Assembly: GCA_036785705.1 (NCBI GenBank)
Contig: JAWUZG010000352.1
Span: forward strand, 1-64,000
DNA length: 64,000 bases
From: Acanthornis magna
Lineage: Eukaryota; Chordata; Aves; Passeriformes; Acanthizidae
Reading direction: 5' to 3'
The notes beneath the pieces were generated by a model. The model ran no database searches, had not been told where the DNA came from, and worked only from the letters and a program-made list of their open reading frames with translations. Numbering within the stretch: position 1 is the stretch's first letter; the number at the start of each line of letters is the position of its first letter. The translations under genes and the position numbers were made by a program. This document shows positions 12,206-21,835 of this stretch, in pieces.

Positions 12206-12330
12206 TATCAGATCGATGGGCAGGGGTTTGATTGAAGCCCCTTTGTCATGCAAATGTCGCCGCCGTGATGGATGAGCCCCCCGAAGCGGTGACAAACTTC
12301 GGGCGCCCCTCGCTCATTGGGCTGGGCCCC
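12206..12330 (+). promoter_or_regulatory. HOXB1 rhombomere-4 autoregulatory enhancer (b1-ARE)
   Basis: The sequence shows three matches or near-matches to the PBX-HOX consensus (T/A)GAT(T/G)GA(T/A)G: AGATCGATG at 12210-12218 (one mismatch), TGATTGAAG at 12229-12237 and TGATGGATG at 12266-12274. Between the last two lies CTTTGTCATGCAAATG (12241-12256), which fits the SOX/OCT composite site of the mouse enhancer. A TGACA core (PREP/MEIS-like) is at 12290-12294 and an inverted CCAAT (ATTGG) at 12316-12320. In mouse, HOXB1 with PBX and PREP binds these repeats to keep Hoxb1 on in rhombomere 4. Here the element sits 220-290 bp before the start codon, the expected place. Confidence 0.85.
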
Positions 12331-12495
12331 CGCTCCGTGCCCGCCCCGCTCCCGTTCCCCCCCGGGCCCCGCCGAGGGCCGCGGGGTTCGGGGGCCGGCG
12401 ATGGAAGGAACTTCCAGGGCTTTTGACATAGTACCCAAAGGTTGTAGGGCAGGCGCGATCCCCCCCAAAACCTGACCCTCCTCCCGCGGTGGCAG

Positions 12496-13067
12496 ATGGA
12501 CAATACGAGGATGAACTCCTTCCTGGAGTACGCAATTTGTAACCGCGGCACCGCCGCCTACCCCCACCTCGAGCCGGCCTCGCCCGCCTTCCCCCCGTGC
12601 TCAGGTAGCCCCGGCAGGGACCCCCCTGAGCGGGGACGGCCGCTTCGGCTCTCCGGGGACCACCTCGCACCTCCCGCAGCAGAGCCCCGGCTTCCAGCCG
12701 CCCTCCTCGGGCCGCTTCTCCGCGGGCTACCCTGCCCAGGCCGGTGGCTACGGCCAGCAGCAGCTCTACCTGGGCCAGCAGGACGCGGACGGGCTGTACT
12801 TCCAGGCTGCTGCCTACCCCTCCGGGGCGAGCTCCGGCCTGGGCTCGCTGGCCGAGGGCTACTGCGGGCCCGCGGGGCAGTTCCAGCCGCAGCAGGGCCT
12901 GTACGGGCAGGAGCAGCCTGGCTACCTGCCGGGCCTTTATGGCCACCTCTCGCCCTCTCTGAGCGAGGAGCAGGAGCAGCCGTGTCCCCCCGAGCCGTGC
13001 CCCAGCGCCGGAGCCAACGCGCAGACCTTCGAGTGGATGAGGGTGAAGAGGAACCCCCCCAAGACAG
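12496..13067 (+). CDS. HOXB1: HOXB1 exon 1 (N-terminal region and hexapeptide), with apparent frameshift
   Basis: First coding exon of homeobox protein HOXB1, a nuclear transcription factor that specifies rhombomere 4 and facial motor neurons. The start at 12496 gives MDNTRMNSFLEY, the family N-terminus (human begins MDYNRMNSFLEY). The first ~35 codons read in one frame; from about 12627 the HOXB1-like sequence (Gln/Gly/Tyr-rich, then TFEWMRVKRNPPKT) continues in the +1 frame. The TFEWM hexapeptide at about residues 177-181 is the PBX-contact motif. The exon ends at 13067 before the donor GTGAGT. One extra base, probably in the C6 run at 12621-12626 or 12591-12596, explains the shift. With one base removed the protein would be 298 aa, against 301 in human. 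It is either an assembly error or a real allele. The downstream homeodomain is intact, which favours error or a recent event. Confidence 0.93.
12591..12626 (+). other. HOXB1: Site of the 1-nt frameshift in HOXB1 exon 1
   Basis: The N-terminal frame runs through ...PPCSGSPGRDPPERG, while the family-like frame picks up as LSGDGRFGSP from about 12628. Two C6 homopolymers (12591-12596 and 12621-12626) flank the switch. Losing one C from the second gives GRDPLSGDGRF without a stop. No stop codon occurs in the +1 frame between 12596 and 12630, so the exact base cannot be fixed. Confidence 0.75.
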
Positions 13068-13139
13068 GTGAGTTTGGGGTCCCGGGGTGGTGGGACAGCC
13101 CTGGGGGAAAGGGGGACTTCCCCGGGGGTCAGTGGAGGG

Positions 13140-13835
13140 TGGGTTTGGGTTGGGTTGGTTTGGGTTTTGGGGTTGGTTTGGGTTTTGGGGCTTGTTTGGG
13201 TTTTGGGGTTGGTTTGGGTTTTGGGGTTGGTTTGGGTTTTGGGTTTGGTTTGGGTTTTGGGGTTGGTTTGGGTTCTGGGGTTGGTTTGGGTTTTGGGGTT
13301 GGTTTGGGTTCTGGGGTTGGTTTGGGTTTTGGGTTTGGTTTGGGTTTTGGGGTTGGTTTGGGCTTTGGGGTTGGTTTGGGTTTTGGAGTTTGCTTGGGTT
13401 TTGGAGTTCGTTTGGGTTTTGGGGTTTGTTTGGCTGTTGGGGTTGGTTTGTGTTCTGGGGTTGGTTTGGGTTTTGGGGTTTGTTTGGGTTTTGGGGTTGG
13501 TTTGGGTTTTAGGGGGGTTTTTTGGGTTTTGGAGTTTGTTTGGGTTTTGGGGTTGGTTTGGGTTCTGGGGTTTGTTTGGGTTTTGGGGTTTGTTTGGGTT
13601 TTGGGTGTTTTTCTGGATTTTGGGGCTTGTTTGGGTTTTGGAGTTGGTTTGGGTTTTGGAGTTGGTTTGGGTTTTGGGGTTTGTTTGGCTGTTGGGGTTG
13701 GTTTGTGTTCTGGGGTTTGTTTGGGTTTTGGAGTTTGTTTGGGTTTTGGGGTTTGTTTGGATTTTGGGGTTTGTTTGCCTATTGGGGTTGGTTTGGGTTT
13801 TGGGGTTTTTTTGGGTTTGGGGTGTTTTTTAAACC
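13140..13835. repeat. G/T-rich intronic array, unit 18 bp (GGTTTGGGTTTTGGGGTT)
   Basis: About 38 copies of an 18-bp unit with G3-G4 runs separated by 2-4 T, on the sense strand. It has G-quadruplex-forming potential in both DNA and nascent HOXB1 transcript. The Gly/Phe/Trp-rich open frames here are artefacts. Confidence 0.92.
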
Positions 13836-14023
13836 CCACCCAGGGATTTTCCTGCCCCACGGAGTGTCCCCGAGCTCGCTTTCGCTCAGGCCCAGCTGGG
13901 TTTGGGCCCAGCCCGGAGCGGGACACGCCCGGCGCTTCCTGCTCGGTCCGCAGCCGCGGCTCCCATCCCCTCCGCTATTGTTCCACTTCCTTCCCCCCGA
14001 TCTTCCTTAAACCTCAGCCTCCC

Positions 14024-14061
14024 CTCCTCCTCCTCCTCCTCCTCCTCCTCCTCCTGCCCCC

Positions 14062-14095
<34 letters not shown>

Positions 14096-14172
14096 CCATC
14101 ATCACCATCATCATCACCATCATCATCATCACCGTCATCATCATCACCATCATCACCATCATCATCGTCATG
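14024..14172. repeat. (CTC)n-(CAY)n trinucleotide microsatellite
   Basis: About 10 CTC units followed by roughly 40 CAC/CAT units, ending in a short CGTCAT stretch. In one frame it would read as poly-His, but it lies inside the HOXB1 intron. Confidence 0.95.
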
Positions 14173-14279
14173 ACCTTCTCCCTCCCCTCACCCTTCCCAA
14201 GCACGTCCGGGGCTCCGAGGGGTCCGGGATGGTCCCGAGGGGAAGAGCGGCGTTTGGGGTGGGATGGGAGCCCGGGAGG

Positions 14280-14785
14280 GTCGGGACCGGAATAGGACCG
14301 GGGTAGGACCGGGATTGGGACTGGGATCGGGATAGGACCTGGACTGGGACCGGGATAGGACCGGGATTGGGCCGGGACTGGGACTGGGATTGGGACAGGG
14401 ATAGGAACGGGATAGGACCGGGACTGGGACTGGGACAGGACCGGGATGGGGACCGGGATGGGGACTGGGACTGGGACCGGGATAGGACCCGGACGGGAAC
14501 CGGAATAGGGACTGGGATTGGGACCGGGATGGAGAACGGGATAGGACCGGGACTGGGACCGGAATTAGGACCGGGATGGGGACCGGGATGGGGACCGGGA
14601 TAGGACCGGGATTGGGAACTGGGACTGGGACTGGGACCGGGATAGGACCGAAATGGGGACCGGAATGGGGACCAGAATGGGTACTGGGACTGGGACCGGG
14701 ACTGTGACCTGGATTAGGACCGGGATAGGACCAGGACAGGGACCGAAATGGGGACTGGGACCGGGATAGGCCGCGGATCTCCGGG
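14280..14785. repeat. G-rich array, unit 6-12 bp (GGGACC/GGGATAGGACC)
   Basis: Irregular 6-bp-based repeats of GGGACCGGGATAGGACC with GGGACTGGGATT variants. It is close in composition to the array at 19.1-20.3 kb on the other side of the gene. It stops about 90 bp before the exon 2 acceptor. Confidence 0.9.
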
Positions 14786-14876
14786 CAGGAGGACGGAGAA
14801 GGGGCTCGGGTGAGACCCCGCACCCCCCGAGAGGCTCCGGCCGCTCCTGCCCTGGCGTTTTTTTGGCGTTTCGCAG

Positions 14877-15202
14877 GCAAAACGTCCGAGTTGGGGCTGG
14901 TGGGGCAGCCCAACGCCATCCGCACCAACTTCAGCACCAAGCAGCTGACGGAGCTGGAGAAGGAGTTCCACTTCAACAAGTACCTGACGCGGGCCCGCAG
15001 GGTGGAGATCGCCGCCACCCTGGAGCTCAACGAGACCCAGGTCAAGATCTGGTTCCAGAACCGGCGGATGAAGCAGAAGAAACGCGAAAAGGAAGGGCTG
15101 GCCCCGGCCGCGACCTCCAGGGCGGCCAAGGACGCGGCCGAAACCTCGGACCAGTCCAACTGCACCTCCCCCGAGGCCTCGCCCAGCTCCGTGTCCTCCT
15201 GA
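14877..15202 (+). CDS. HOXB1: HOXB1 exon 2 (homeodomain and C-terminus)
   Basis: Second coding exon, from the acceptor at 14875-14876 to TGA at 15200-15202. It encodes the 60-residue homeodomain at 14909-15088 (about residues 202-261). Diagnostic segments are visible: [38 protein letters not shown] and the recognition helix [18 protein letters not shown] with DNA-contacting Q50 and N51. ARRVEIAA and the KYLTRAR stretch are typical of paralogue group 1. The C-terminus [18 protein letters not shown] corresponds to human [18 protein letters not shown], which separates HOXB1 from HOXA1 and HOXD1. No damage is seen in this exon. The protein binds TGATNNAT-type sites with PBX, including its own upstream enhancer. 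Confidence 0.98.
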
Positions 15203-15779
15203 GAGCTGCCGCGGGGGCCGGAGCTCGGCCCGGGGCTGGCCCCGAGGGGCTGCGGAGCCCCCCCCGCAGGAACACGAGCCCCCCACGCGTCCCTCCGAGC
15301 GTCCCCGGCTGTCCCCCACGCGGGTGACACCGACCGTGTCATTTGTCTCTCTTAATTTATGGACCCTCCGGAAAGCGCTGGACTCCCAAGGAGCGGCCTC
15401 CTTTATCCCTAGCGATCTCCGTGTCTCAGGGACGGTTTTTTTCCCCCCTCTCCCTTCCCTTTAGGAACTGCACTTTCGACCACAGGGAAAAAAAAAAAAA
15501 AAAAAAAAAGAAACCCAAACTTTGAAACGGATTTAGCTCGCTCCCGTTTGGAAAAACGCGCACAGTGATTTTTTTTTTTTTTTTTAATTCCCCTCCATTC
15601 CCCGAATCCCACGTTCGATGCGTTTTTCCTCCTTGCGAGATGGTTTAAAAAAAAAAAAAAGGAAAAAAAAAGTTTGGGGCATTTTTTAATCTTCCCTTCC
15701 CTTTGATCTCTTGTTTGTATATCTTGGAATGAGATCTGAGGTGCCCGAGACTCTCGAGGCCTCTGCGAAGACCCAAGCC

Positions 15780-15902
15780 CCAAGGAAAAAGGAAAAAAAA
15801 AGGGAAAAAAAAAAGAAAAAAAAAAAAAAAAAGGGAAAAAAAAAAGAAAAAAAAAAAGGAAAAAAAAAGAAAAGAGGAAAAAAAAAGAAAAAGAAAAAAG
15901 CA
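15780..15902. repeat. A-rich (AAAAAG)n tract
   Basis: Imperfect GGAAAAAAAA/GAAAAA repeats about 120 bp long within the presumed HOXB1 3' UTR. Confidence 0.9.
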
Positions 15903-16093
15903 ATTTTCTGCTCCCATTTTGCACTAATTCTGCTTTACAGGGTCAGTTTTTCGATTTTTTTTTTTCCCCCACACGATTTTTGCTGCTGCCGGCGGAGGCG
16001 ATGGGAACGAGGAGGAGGAGGAGGATGTGCGATTTGCGTTATCAGAGCAAACGAGGCCGGGGTGACCTCGGGGGGCTCCGGTGATGTCGCCGG

Positions 16094-16107
16094 AGGTGTG
16101 AAGGTGC
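16094..16107 (+). promoter_or_regulatory. T-box-like site AGGTGTGA with a following AGGTGC
   Basis: AGGTGTGA (16094-16101) matches the T-box half-site octamer and is followed by AGGTGC. The two hexamers AGGTGT and AGGTGC also form a degenerate DR2. The surrounding 16000-16260 is unique and CpG-rich. Binding is not shown, and a single octamer is weak evidence. Confidence 0.35.
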
Positions 16108-16390
16108 ACGGGGACGAGGTCGCTGCGATTTATTGTCGCTCCCGGCGACCTCCGAGCTCCGAGCGCGATCCTCTCGCCCTCCGCCCTCTCAGGCTTATCG
16201 CGGTCCGATAAAACCACTCTCGAACCACTTCTGAACCTTCTCCCTCGCTCGCCGGGGCTTTCAGAAGTGAAAACTGTTAAAAAATGGTTTGAATTCTCGG
16301 GAAAAGTCGAGGAAATCGCCGATTTCTCTCCCCCTCGGAATTTCCCGTTTCCCCCGCGCTCTGTACCTCACCACGGATCTACCTCAGCCC

Positions 16391-16396
16391 AATAAA
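16391..16396 (+). terminator. HOXB1: Polyadenylation signal AATAAA, probable HOXB1 3' end
   Basis: AATAAA in CCCAATAAAGTTTAC, 1.19 kb after the stop codon and followed by a T-rich downstream element (16411-16433). Many AATAAA copies elsewhere lie in repeats; this one is in unique sequence. Confidence 0.5.
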
Positions 16397-16410
16397 GTTT
16401 ACTTTTTCCA

Positions 16411-16740
16411 CAACTTTTTTTTTTTTTTTTTTAAATTTAATTTTTTTAAAAAACCGAACTGAAATCTCTGGGAAACGCCGGGGGGAGCCCGGGCTGGGAG
16501 GGAGGAGGAGGAAGGAAGGGAAAAGTCTCCCGAACAAAAGGGCCGATCCCTTTTTATTGCGGGAAAGCTCATCCCGAGCCCCGCCTTGGCGTTTTATCCC
16601 AAAAAAACCCCAAAACCTTTGGGTTTTATCCCAAAGCCGGGCGGGAGAAAAACTCTTGGGGTTTTCCACTCATTTCCCGGCTCGGTGAGGTCTGATGAGA
16701 GCGGAAAATCATTCTCGGTGTGAAAATCCCGGGAAATCCG
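16411..16740. other. Unique spacer 3' of HOXB1
   Basis: T-run, then a unique GC-mixed sequence with no recognisable gene or site, leading into the next minisatellite. Confidence 0.4.
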
Positions 16741-18635
16741 CGCCCCTGAAGAAATCGGGGACAGGAGGAGTTTGTGATTTATCCGGAGCGTTTCCGCCGC
16801 TCAAACCCCAAAAATAAATGCGGTTTATTCCCCCCGAGGAGATCCCTAAAATGTGATTTTCCATGGAATAACATCACCCAAAACCGCTCGGGAGGAACGG
16901 CTCTGTCCCTGAAGAAATCGGGGTGGGGAGAGGAGGAGTTTGTGATTTATCCGAAGCGTTTCCACCACTCAAACCCCAAAATAAACGCGGTTTATTCCCC
17001 CGAGGAGACCCCTAAAACGTGATTTTCCATGGAATCACAGCCCAGAGGCGCTCGGGAGGAACGGCTGTGTCCCTGAAGAAATCGTGGTGGGGACAGGAGG
17101 AGTTTCTAATTTATTCGGAGTTTCCGCCTCTCAAACCCCAAAATAAACGCGGTTTATTCCCCCTGAGGGAATAAAGCGTTTCTGATTTATCCGGAGCGTT
17201 TCCACCTCTCAAACCCCAAAAACGAAGGGCCAAACGCGGTTTATTCCCCCCGAGGAGACCCCTAAAATGTGATTTTTCACGGAATAACAGCTCAGAGCCG
17301 CTCGGGAGGAACGGCTGTGTCCCTGAAGAAATCGGGGTGGGAACAGGAGGAGTTTGTGATTTATCCGGAGAGTTTCCATCTCTCAAACCCCAAAATAAAC
17401 GCGGTTTATTCCCCCCGAGGAGACCCCCAAAATGTGATTTTTCACGGAATAACAGCTCAGAGTCGCTCGGGAGGAACGGCTGTGTCCCTGAAGAAATCGT
17501 GGTGGGGACAGGAGGAGTTTGTGATTTATCCGGAGCGTTTCCGCCTCTCAAACCCCAAAAATAAACTCGATTTATTCCCCCTGAGGGAATAAAGCGTTTC
17601 TCATTTATCCGATGCGTTTCCACCTCTCAAACCCCAAAATAAACGCGATTTATTCCCCCCGAGGAGACCCCCAAAATGTGATTTTCCACGGAATAACAGC
17701 TCAGAGCCGCTCGGGAGGGACGGCTGTGTCACTGAAGAAATCGGGGTGGGGACAGGAGGAGTTTGTGATTTATCCGGAGCGTTTCTACTTCTCAAACCCC
17801 AGAATAAACGCTGTTTATTCCCCCCGAGGAGACCCCAAAGAGCTGATTTTCCATGGAATCACACCCCAGAGGCGCTCGGGAGGAACGGCTGTGTCCCTGA
17901 AGAAATCGTGGTGGGGACAGGAGGAGTTTGTGATTTATCCGGAGAGTTTCCGCCTCTCAAACCCCAAAATAAACGCGGTTTATTCCCCCGAGGAGATCCC
18001 TAAAATGTGATTTTCCATGGAATAACATCACCCAAAACCGCTCGGGAGGAACGGCTCTGTCCCTGAAGAAATCGTGGTGGGCACAGGAGGAGTTTGTGAT
18101 TTATCCGGAGAGTTTCCGCCTCTCAAACCCCAAAATAAACGCGGTTTATTCCCCCTGAGGGAATAAAGCGTTTCTCATTTATCCGGAGCGTTTCCACCAC
18201 TCAAACCCCAAAAACGAAGCGCCAAACGCGGTTTATTCCCCCCGAGGAGACCCCCAAAAGGGGATTTTTCACGGAATAACAGCTCAGAGCCGCTCGGGAG
18301 GAACGGCTCTGTCCCTTAAGAAATCGTGATAGGGACAGGAGGAGTTTGTCATTTATCCGGAGCGTTTCCGCCTCTCAAACCCCAGAATAAATGCTGTTAA
18401 TTCCCCCGAGGAGACCCCCAAAATGTGATTTTCCATGGAATAACATCCCCCAAAACCGCTCGGGAGGAACAGCTGAGCCCCTGAAGAAATCCTGGTGGGG
18501 ACAGGAGGAGTTTGTGATTTATCCGGAGCGTTTCCGCCGCTCAAACCCCAAAATAAACGCGGTTTATTCCCCCGAGGAGACCCCTAAAATGTGATTTTCC
18601 ATGGCATAACGCCCCCAGAGGCGCTCGGGAGGATC
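16741..18635. repeat. Minisatellite, unit ~165 bp, ~11 copies
   Basis: Units contain GGGGACAGGAGGAGTTTGTG, ATTTATCCGGAGCGTTTCCG, CTCAAACCCCAAAATAAACG, CGGTTTATTCCCCCGAGGAG, TGTGATTTTCCATGGAATAA and GCTCGGGAGGAACGGCTGTG. Shorter units (about 80 bp, carrying GAGGGAATAAAGCGTTTCTC) are interspersed near 17165, 17590 and 18165. The last, truncated copy ends only about 35 bp before the DR2 retinoic-acid site. Confidence 0.92.
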
Positions 18636-19090
18636 GGGGGAGGCAGGAACAGCGGGCCCGGTGCGGCTCTGACCTTTTTACCTCGAAACGCCTCTGGGAT
18701 TTCTAAACAAGTCAACAGAGGCGCTGCCAGGAGGAACCATTGTTCTGGCCAAGGCAAATTTGCAAATCTTCCCGGCGGGGGCGGCCGGGGGGCGAGGGGT
18801 GGGGGGCGAGGGATGAAAGATGAGGGATGAGGGGTGAGGGAAGTGCCGGCCCAGCCCCGGCTCTTCTGGAGGGCTCTGCCCCGCAGATAAAATCTCTCGC
18901 GGTCTGACACAGTCCTTTTGCTGCAAAGAAAAGAGTTTGGAGTGTCCAATTAGCTCCGAGATAAGAGAGGGGGGAAAAAAATGGAGGGGAAAAGGTGAAA
19001 AGGGGAGTTTGTGAAAGGTCAGGGGGAAAACATTGAAATAAACAGAAAAAATGAGGCCCGGGAGGGCAAAGGGAGTTTAAAACCTGCTGG
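18636..19090. promoter_or_regulatory. HOXB1 3' enhancer island containing a DR2 RARE
   Basis: Unique island 3.4 kb 3' of the HOXB1 stop, between two arrays. Besides the DR2 it has AACCATTGTTCTGGCC (SOX-like ATTGTTC, 18738-18744), GGCAAATTTGCAAATC, GCAGATAAAATCTCTC, CAATTAGCTCC and AGATAAGAGAGG. A DR2 element 3' of the gene drives early neuroectoderm Hoxb1 expression in mouse, so this is the best candidate for that enhancer. The limits are set by the neighbouring repeats. Confidence 0.7.
18670..18683 (-). promoter_or_regulatory. DR2 retinoic acid response element AGGTAAAAAGGTCA
   Basis: The minus strand reads AGGTAA-AA-AGGTCA, a direct repeat with 2-bp spacing and one perfect RAR/RXR half-site. 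Conserved DR2 elements are the known retinoid-responsive sites of vertebrate HOXB1. Its distance and side relative to HOXB1 agree with the mouse 3' enhancer. Confidence 0.75.
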
Positions 19091-20345
19091 GTGTGAGCCG
19101 GGCTGGGGAGCGGGACTGGGATGGGACTGGGATGGGACTGGGACTGGGATGGGACTGGGATGGGGATGGGATTGGGATGGGACTGGGATGGGGAAAGGGA
19201 TTGGGATGGGACTGGGATGGGGATGGGACTGGGATGGGGAAAGGGATTGGGATGGGACTGGGATGGGGATGGGACTGGGATGGGACTGGGATGGGGACTG
19301 GGATGGGGATGGGACTGGGATGGGACTGGGATGGGAACTGGGATGGGGAAAGGGTTTGGGACTGGGATGGGGAAAAGGTTTGGGACTGGGATGGGAACTG
19401 GGACTGGGATGGGGATGGGACTGGGATGGGGACAGGGATTAGGAGCAGGACTGGGACTGGGAGCAGGACTGAGACAGGGATGGGGACCGGAATGGGACTG
19501 CGACAGGGATGGGGAAAGGGATTGGGAGTGGGATCCGAACTGGGATGGGACTGGGATTGGAACTGGGACTGGGATGGGACTGGGATGGGGATGGGATTGG
19601 GATGGGACTGGGATGGGACTGGGATTGGGATGGGACAGGGATGGAACTGGGACTGGGATGGGACTGGGATGGGGATGGGACTGGGATGGGACTGGGATGG
19701 GGACTGGGATGGGGATGGGACTGGGATGGGACTGGGATGGGAACTGGGATGGGGAAAGGGTTTGGGACTGGGATGGGGAAAAGGTTTGGGACTGGGATGG
19801 GAACTGGGACTGGGATGGGGATGGGACTGGGATGGGGACAGGGATTAGGAGCAGGACTGGGACTGGGAGCAGGACTGAGACAGGGATGGGGACCGGAATG
19901 GGACTGCGACAGGGATGGGGAAAGGGATTGGGAGTGGGATCCGAACTGGGATGGGACTGGGATTGGAACTGGGACTGGGATGGGACTGGGATGGGGAAAG
20001 GGATTGGGAGCAGGACTGGGACTGGGAGCAAGACTGAGACCAGGATGGGGACTGGAACGGAACTGGGACCGGGATGGGGAAAGGGATTGGGACTGGGATG
20101 GGACTGGGATGGGACTGGGATGGGGAAAGGAATTGGGAGCAGGACTGGGACTGGGACTGGGACTGGGACTGGGATGAGGACTGGGACTGGGATGGGATTG
20201 GGACTGGGATGGGGAGCAGGATGGGGACAGGGATGGGGACAATGATGGGGAGCAGGATAGGACAGGAAATAGGCCTGGGATGGAGACCGGGATGGGGACA
20301 GAGATAGGACGGGGACAGGACCGGGATTAGGACCGGGATAGGACC
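19091..20345. repeat. G-rich array, unit 6-12 bp (GGGATGGGACTGGGA)
   Basis: About 1.25 kb of GGGATGGGACT/GGGATGGGGAA repeats. A segment at about 19316-19590 recurs at about 19722-19996 (offset 406 bp) with the same irregularities, so one internal block duplicated recently. G3 runs every 2-4 nt give strong G-quadruplex potential on the + strand. The Gly/Trp/Asp and Pro/Ser frames are artefacts. Confidence 0.93.
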
Positions 20346-20419
20346 GGGACGAGGCCCTGCCTGGGCAAGGAGCGTCCCGGGGACAGAGCGGCAGGGCCGG
20401 GACAAACAGCCGCGCTCCG

Positions 20420-21835
20420 CCTGTCCCCTCCGTGTCCCCTCCGTGTCCCCCCCGTGTCCCCTCCGTGTCCCTGCCGTGTCCCCTCCGTGTCCCTGCCGTG
20501 TCCCCTCCGTGTCCCCTCCGTGTCCCCTCCGTGTCCCCTCCGTGTCCCCGTCGTGTCCCCTCCGTGTCCCTGCCGTGTCCCCGCCGTGTCCCCTCCGTGT
20601 CCCCGCCGTGTCCCCTCCGTGTCCCTGCCGTGTCCCCTCCGTGTCCCCTCCGTGTCCCCTCCGTGTCCCCGCCGTGTCCCCTCCGTGTCCCTGCCGTGTC
20701 CCCTCCGTGTCCCCTCCGTGTCCCCTCCGTGTCCCCTCCGTGTCCTCTTCGTGTCCCTGCCGTGTCCCTGCCGTGTCCCTGCCGTGTCCCTGCCGTGTCC
20801 CCTCCGTGTCCCTGCCGTGTCCTTGCCGTGTCCCCTCCGTTTCCCTGCCGTGTCCCTGCCGTGTCCCTGCCGTGTCCCTGCCGTGTCCCTGCCGTGTCCC
20901 CTCCGTATCCCCCCCGTGTCCCCTCCGTGTCCCCTCCGTGTCCCCGCCGTGTCCCCGCCGTGTCCCTGCCGTGTCCCTGCCGTGTCCCCTCCGTGTCCCC
21001 TCCGTGTCCCCTCCGTGTCCCCTCCGTGTCCCTGCCGTGTCCCCTCCGTGTCCCCGTCGTGTCCCTGCCGTGTCCCCTCCGTGTCCCCGTCGTGTCCCTG
21101 CCGTGTCCCCCCCGTGTCCTCTTCGTGTCCCTGCCGTGTCCCTGCCGTGTCCCCGCCGTGTCCCCTCCGTGTCCCCTCCGTGTCCCTGCCGTGTCCTCTC
21201 CGTGTCCCCTCCGTGTCCCTGCCGTGTCCTCTCCGTGTCCCCGCCGTGTCCTCTCCGTGTCCCTGCCGTGTCCCCTCCGTGTCCCCTCCGTGTCCCTGCC
21301 GTGTCCTCTCCGTGTCCCTGCCGTGTCCCTGCCGTGTCCCCTCCGTGTCCCCGCCGTGTCCCCTCCGTATCCCCCCCGTGTCCCCTCCGTGTCCCCTCCG
21401 TATCCCCCCCGTGTCCCCTCCGTATCCCCCCCGTGTCCCCGCCGTGTCCCCTCCGTGTCCCTGCCGTGTCCCCGCCGTGTCCCTGCCGTGTCCCTGCCGT
21501 GTCCCTGCCGTGTCCTTGCCGTGTCCCCTCCGTGTTCCCTCCGTGTCCCCTCCGTGTCCCCGCCGTGTCCCCTCCGTGTCCCCTCCGTGTCCCTGCCGTG
21601 TCCCCGCCGTGTCCTCTCCGTGTCCCCTCCGTGTCCCCTCCGTGTCCCTGCCGTGTCCCTGCCGTGTCCCCTCCGTGTCCCCTCCGTGTCCCCTCCGTGT
21701 CCCCTCCATGTCCCCGCCGTGTCCCTGCCGTGTCCCCTCCGTGTCCCTGCCGTGTCCCTGCCGTGTCCCTGCCGTGTCCCTGCCGTGTCCCTGCCGTGTC
21801 CCCTCCGTGTCCCTGCCGTGTCCCCGCCGTGTCGG
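20420..21835. repeat. 11-bp tandem repeat (CCGTGTCCCYN), ~128 units
   Basis: Almost perfectly phased 11-bp units, CCGTGTCCCCT, CCGTGTCCCTG and CCGTGTCCCCG, each with a CpG at the same place. Because the unit has no stop codon in any frame, open frames longer than 1,000 codons cross this array on the minus strand. None shows domain content. Confidence 0.96.

Larger units (their letters stand above)
13068..14876 (+). other. HOXB1: HOXB1 intron
   Basis: Single intron of 1,809 bp with canonical ends: CAG|GTGAGT at 13068 and TTTCGCAG at 14869-14876. It splits a Gly codon (G|GC), phase 1, the usual place between hexapeptide and homeodomain. Three simple-repeat arrays fill most of it. The mid part 13840-14020 is unique. 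Confidence 0.92.
15203..16410 (+). other. HOXB1: Probable HOXB1 3' UTR
   Basis: Sequence after the HOXB1 stop up to a polyadenylation signal. It contains A-rich and T-rich tracts (15487-15509, 15568-15585, 15645-15670) and a long A/G tract at 15780-15900. The region 15960-16260 is unique and rich in CpG. The extent is inferred from the AATAAA at 16391. Confidence 0.55.

Noticed and set aside
14050..14172. Poly-histidine coding region
   Set aside because: (CAY)n microsatellite inside the HOXB1 intron, away from either exon.
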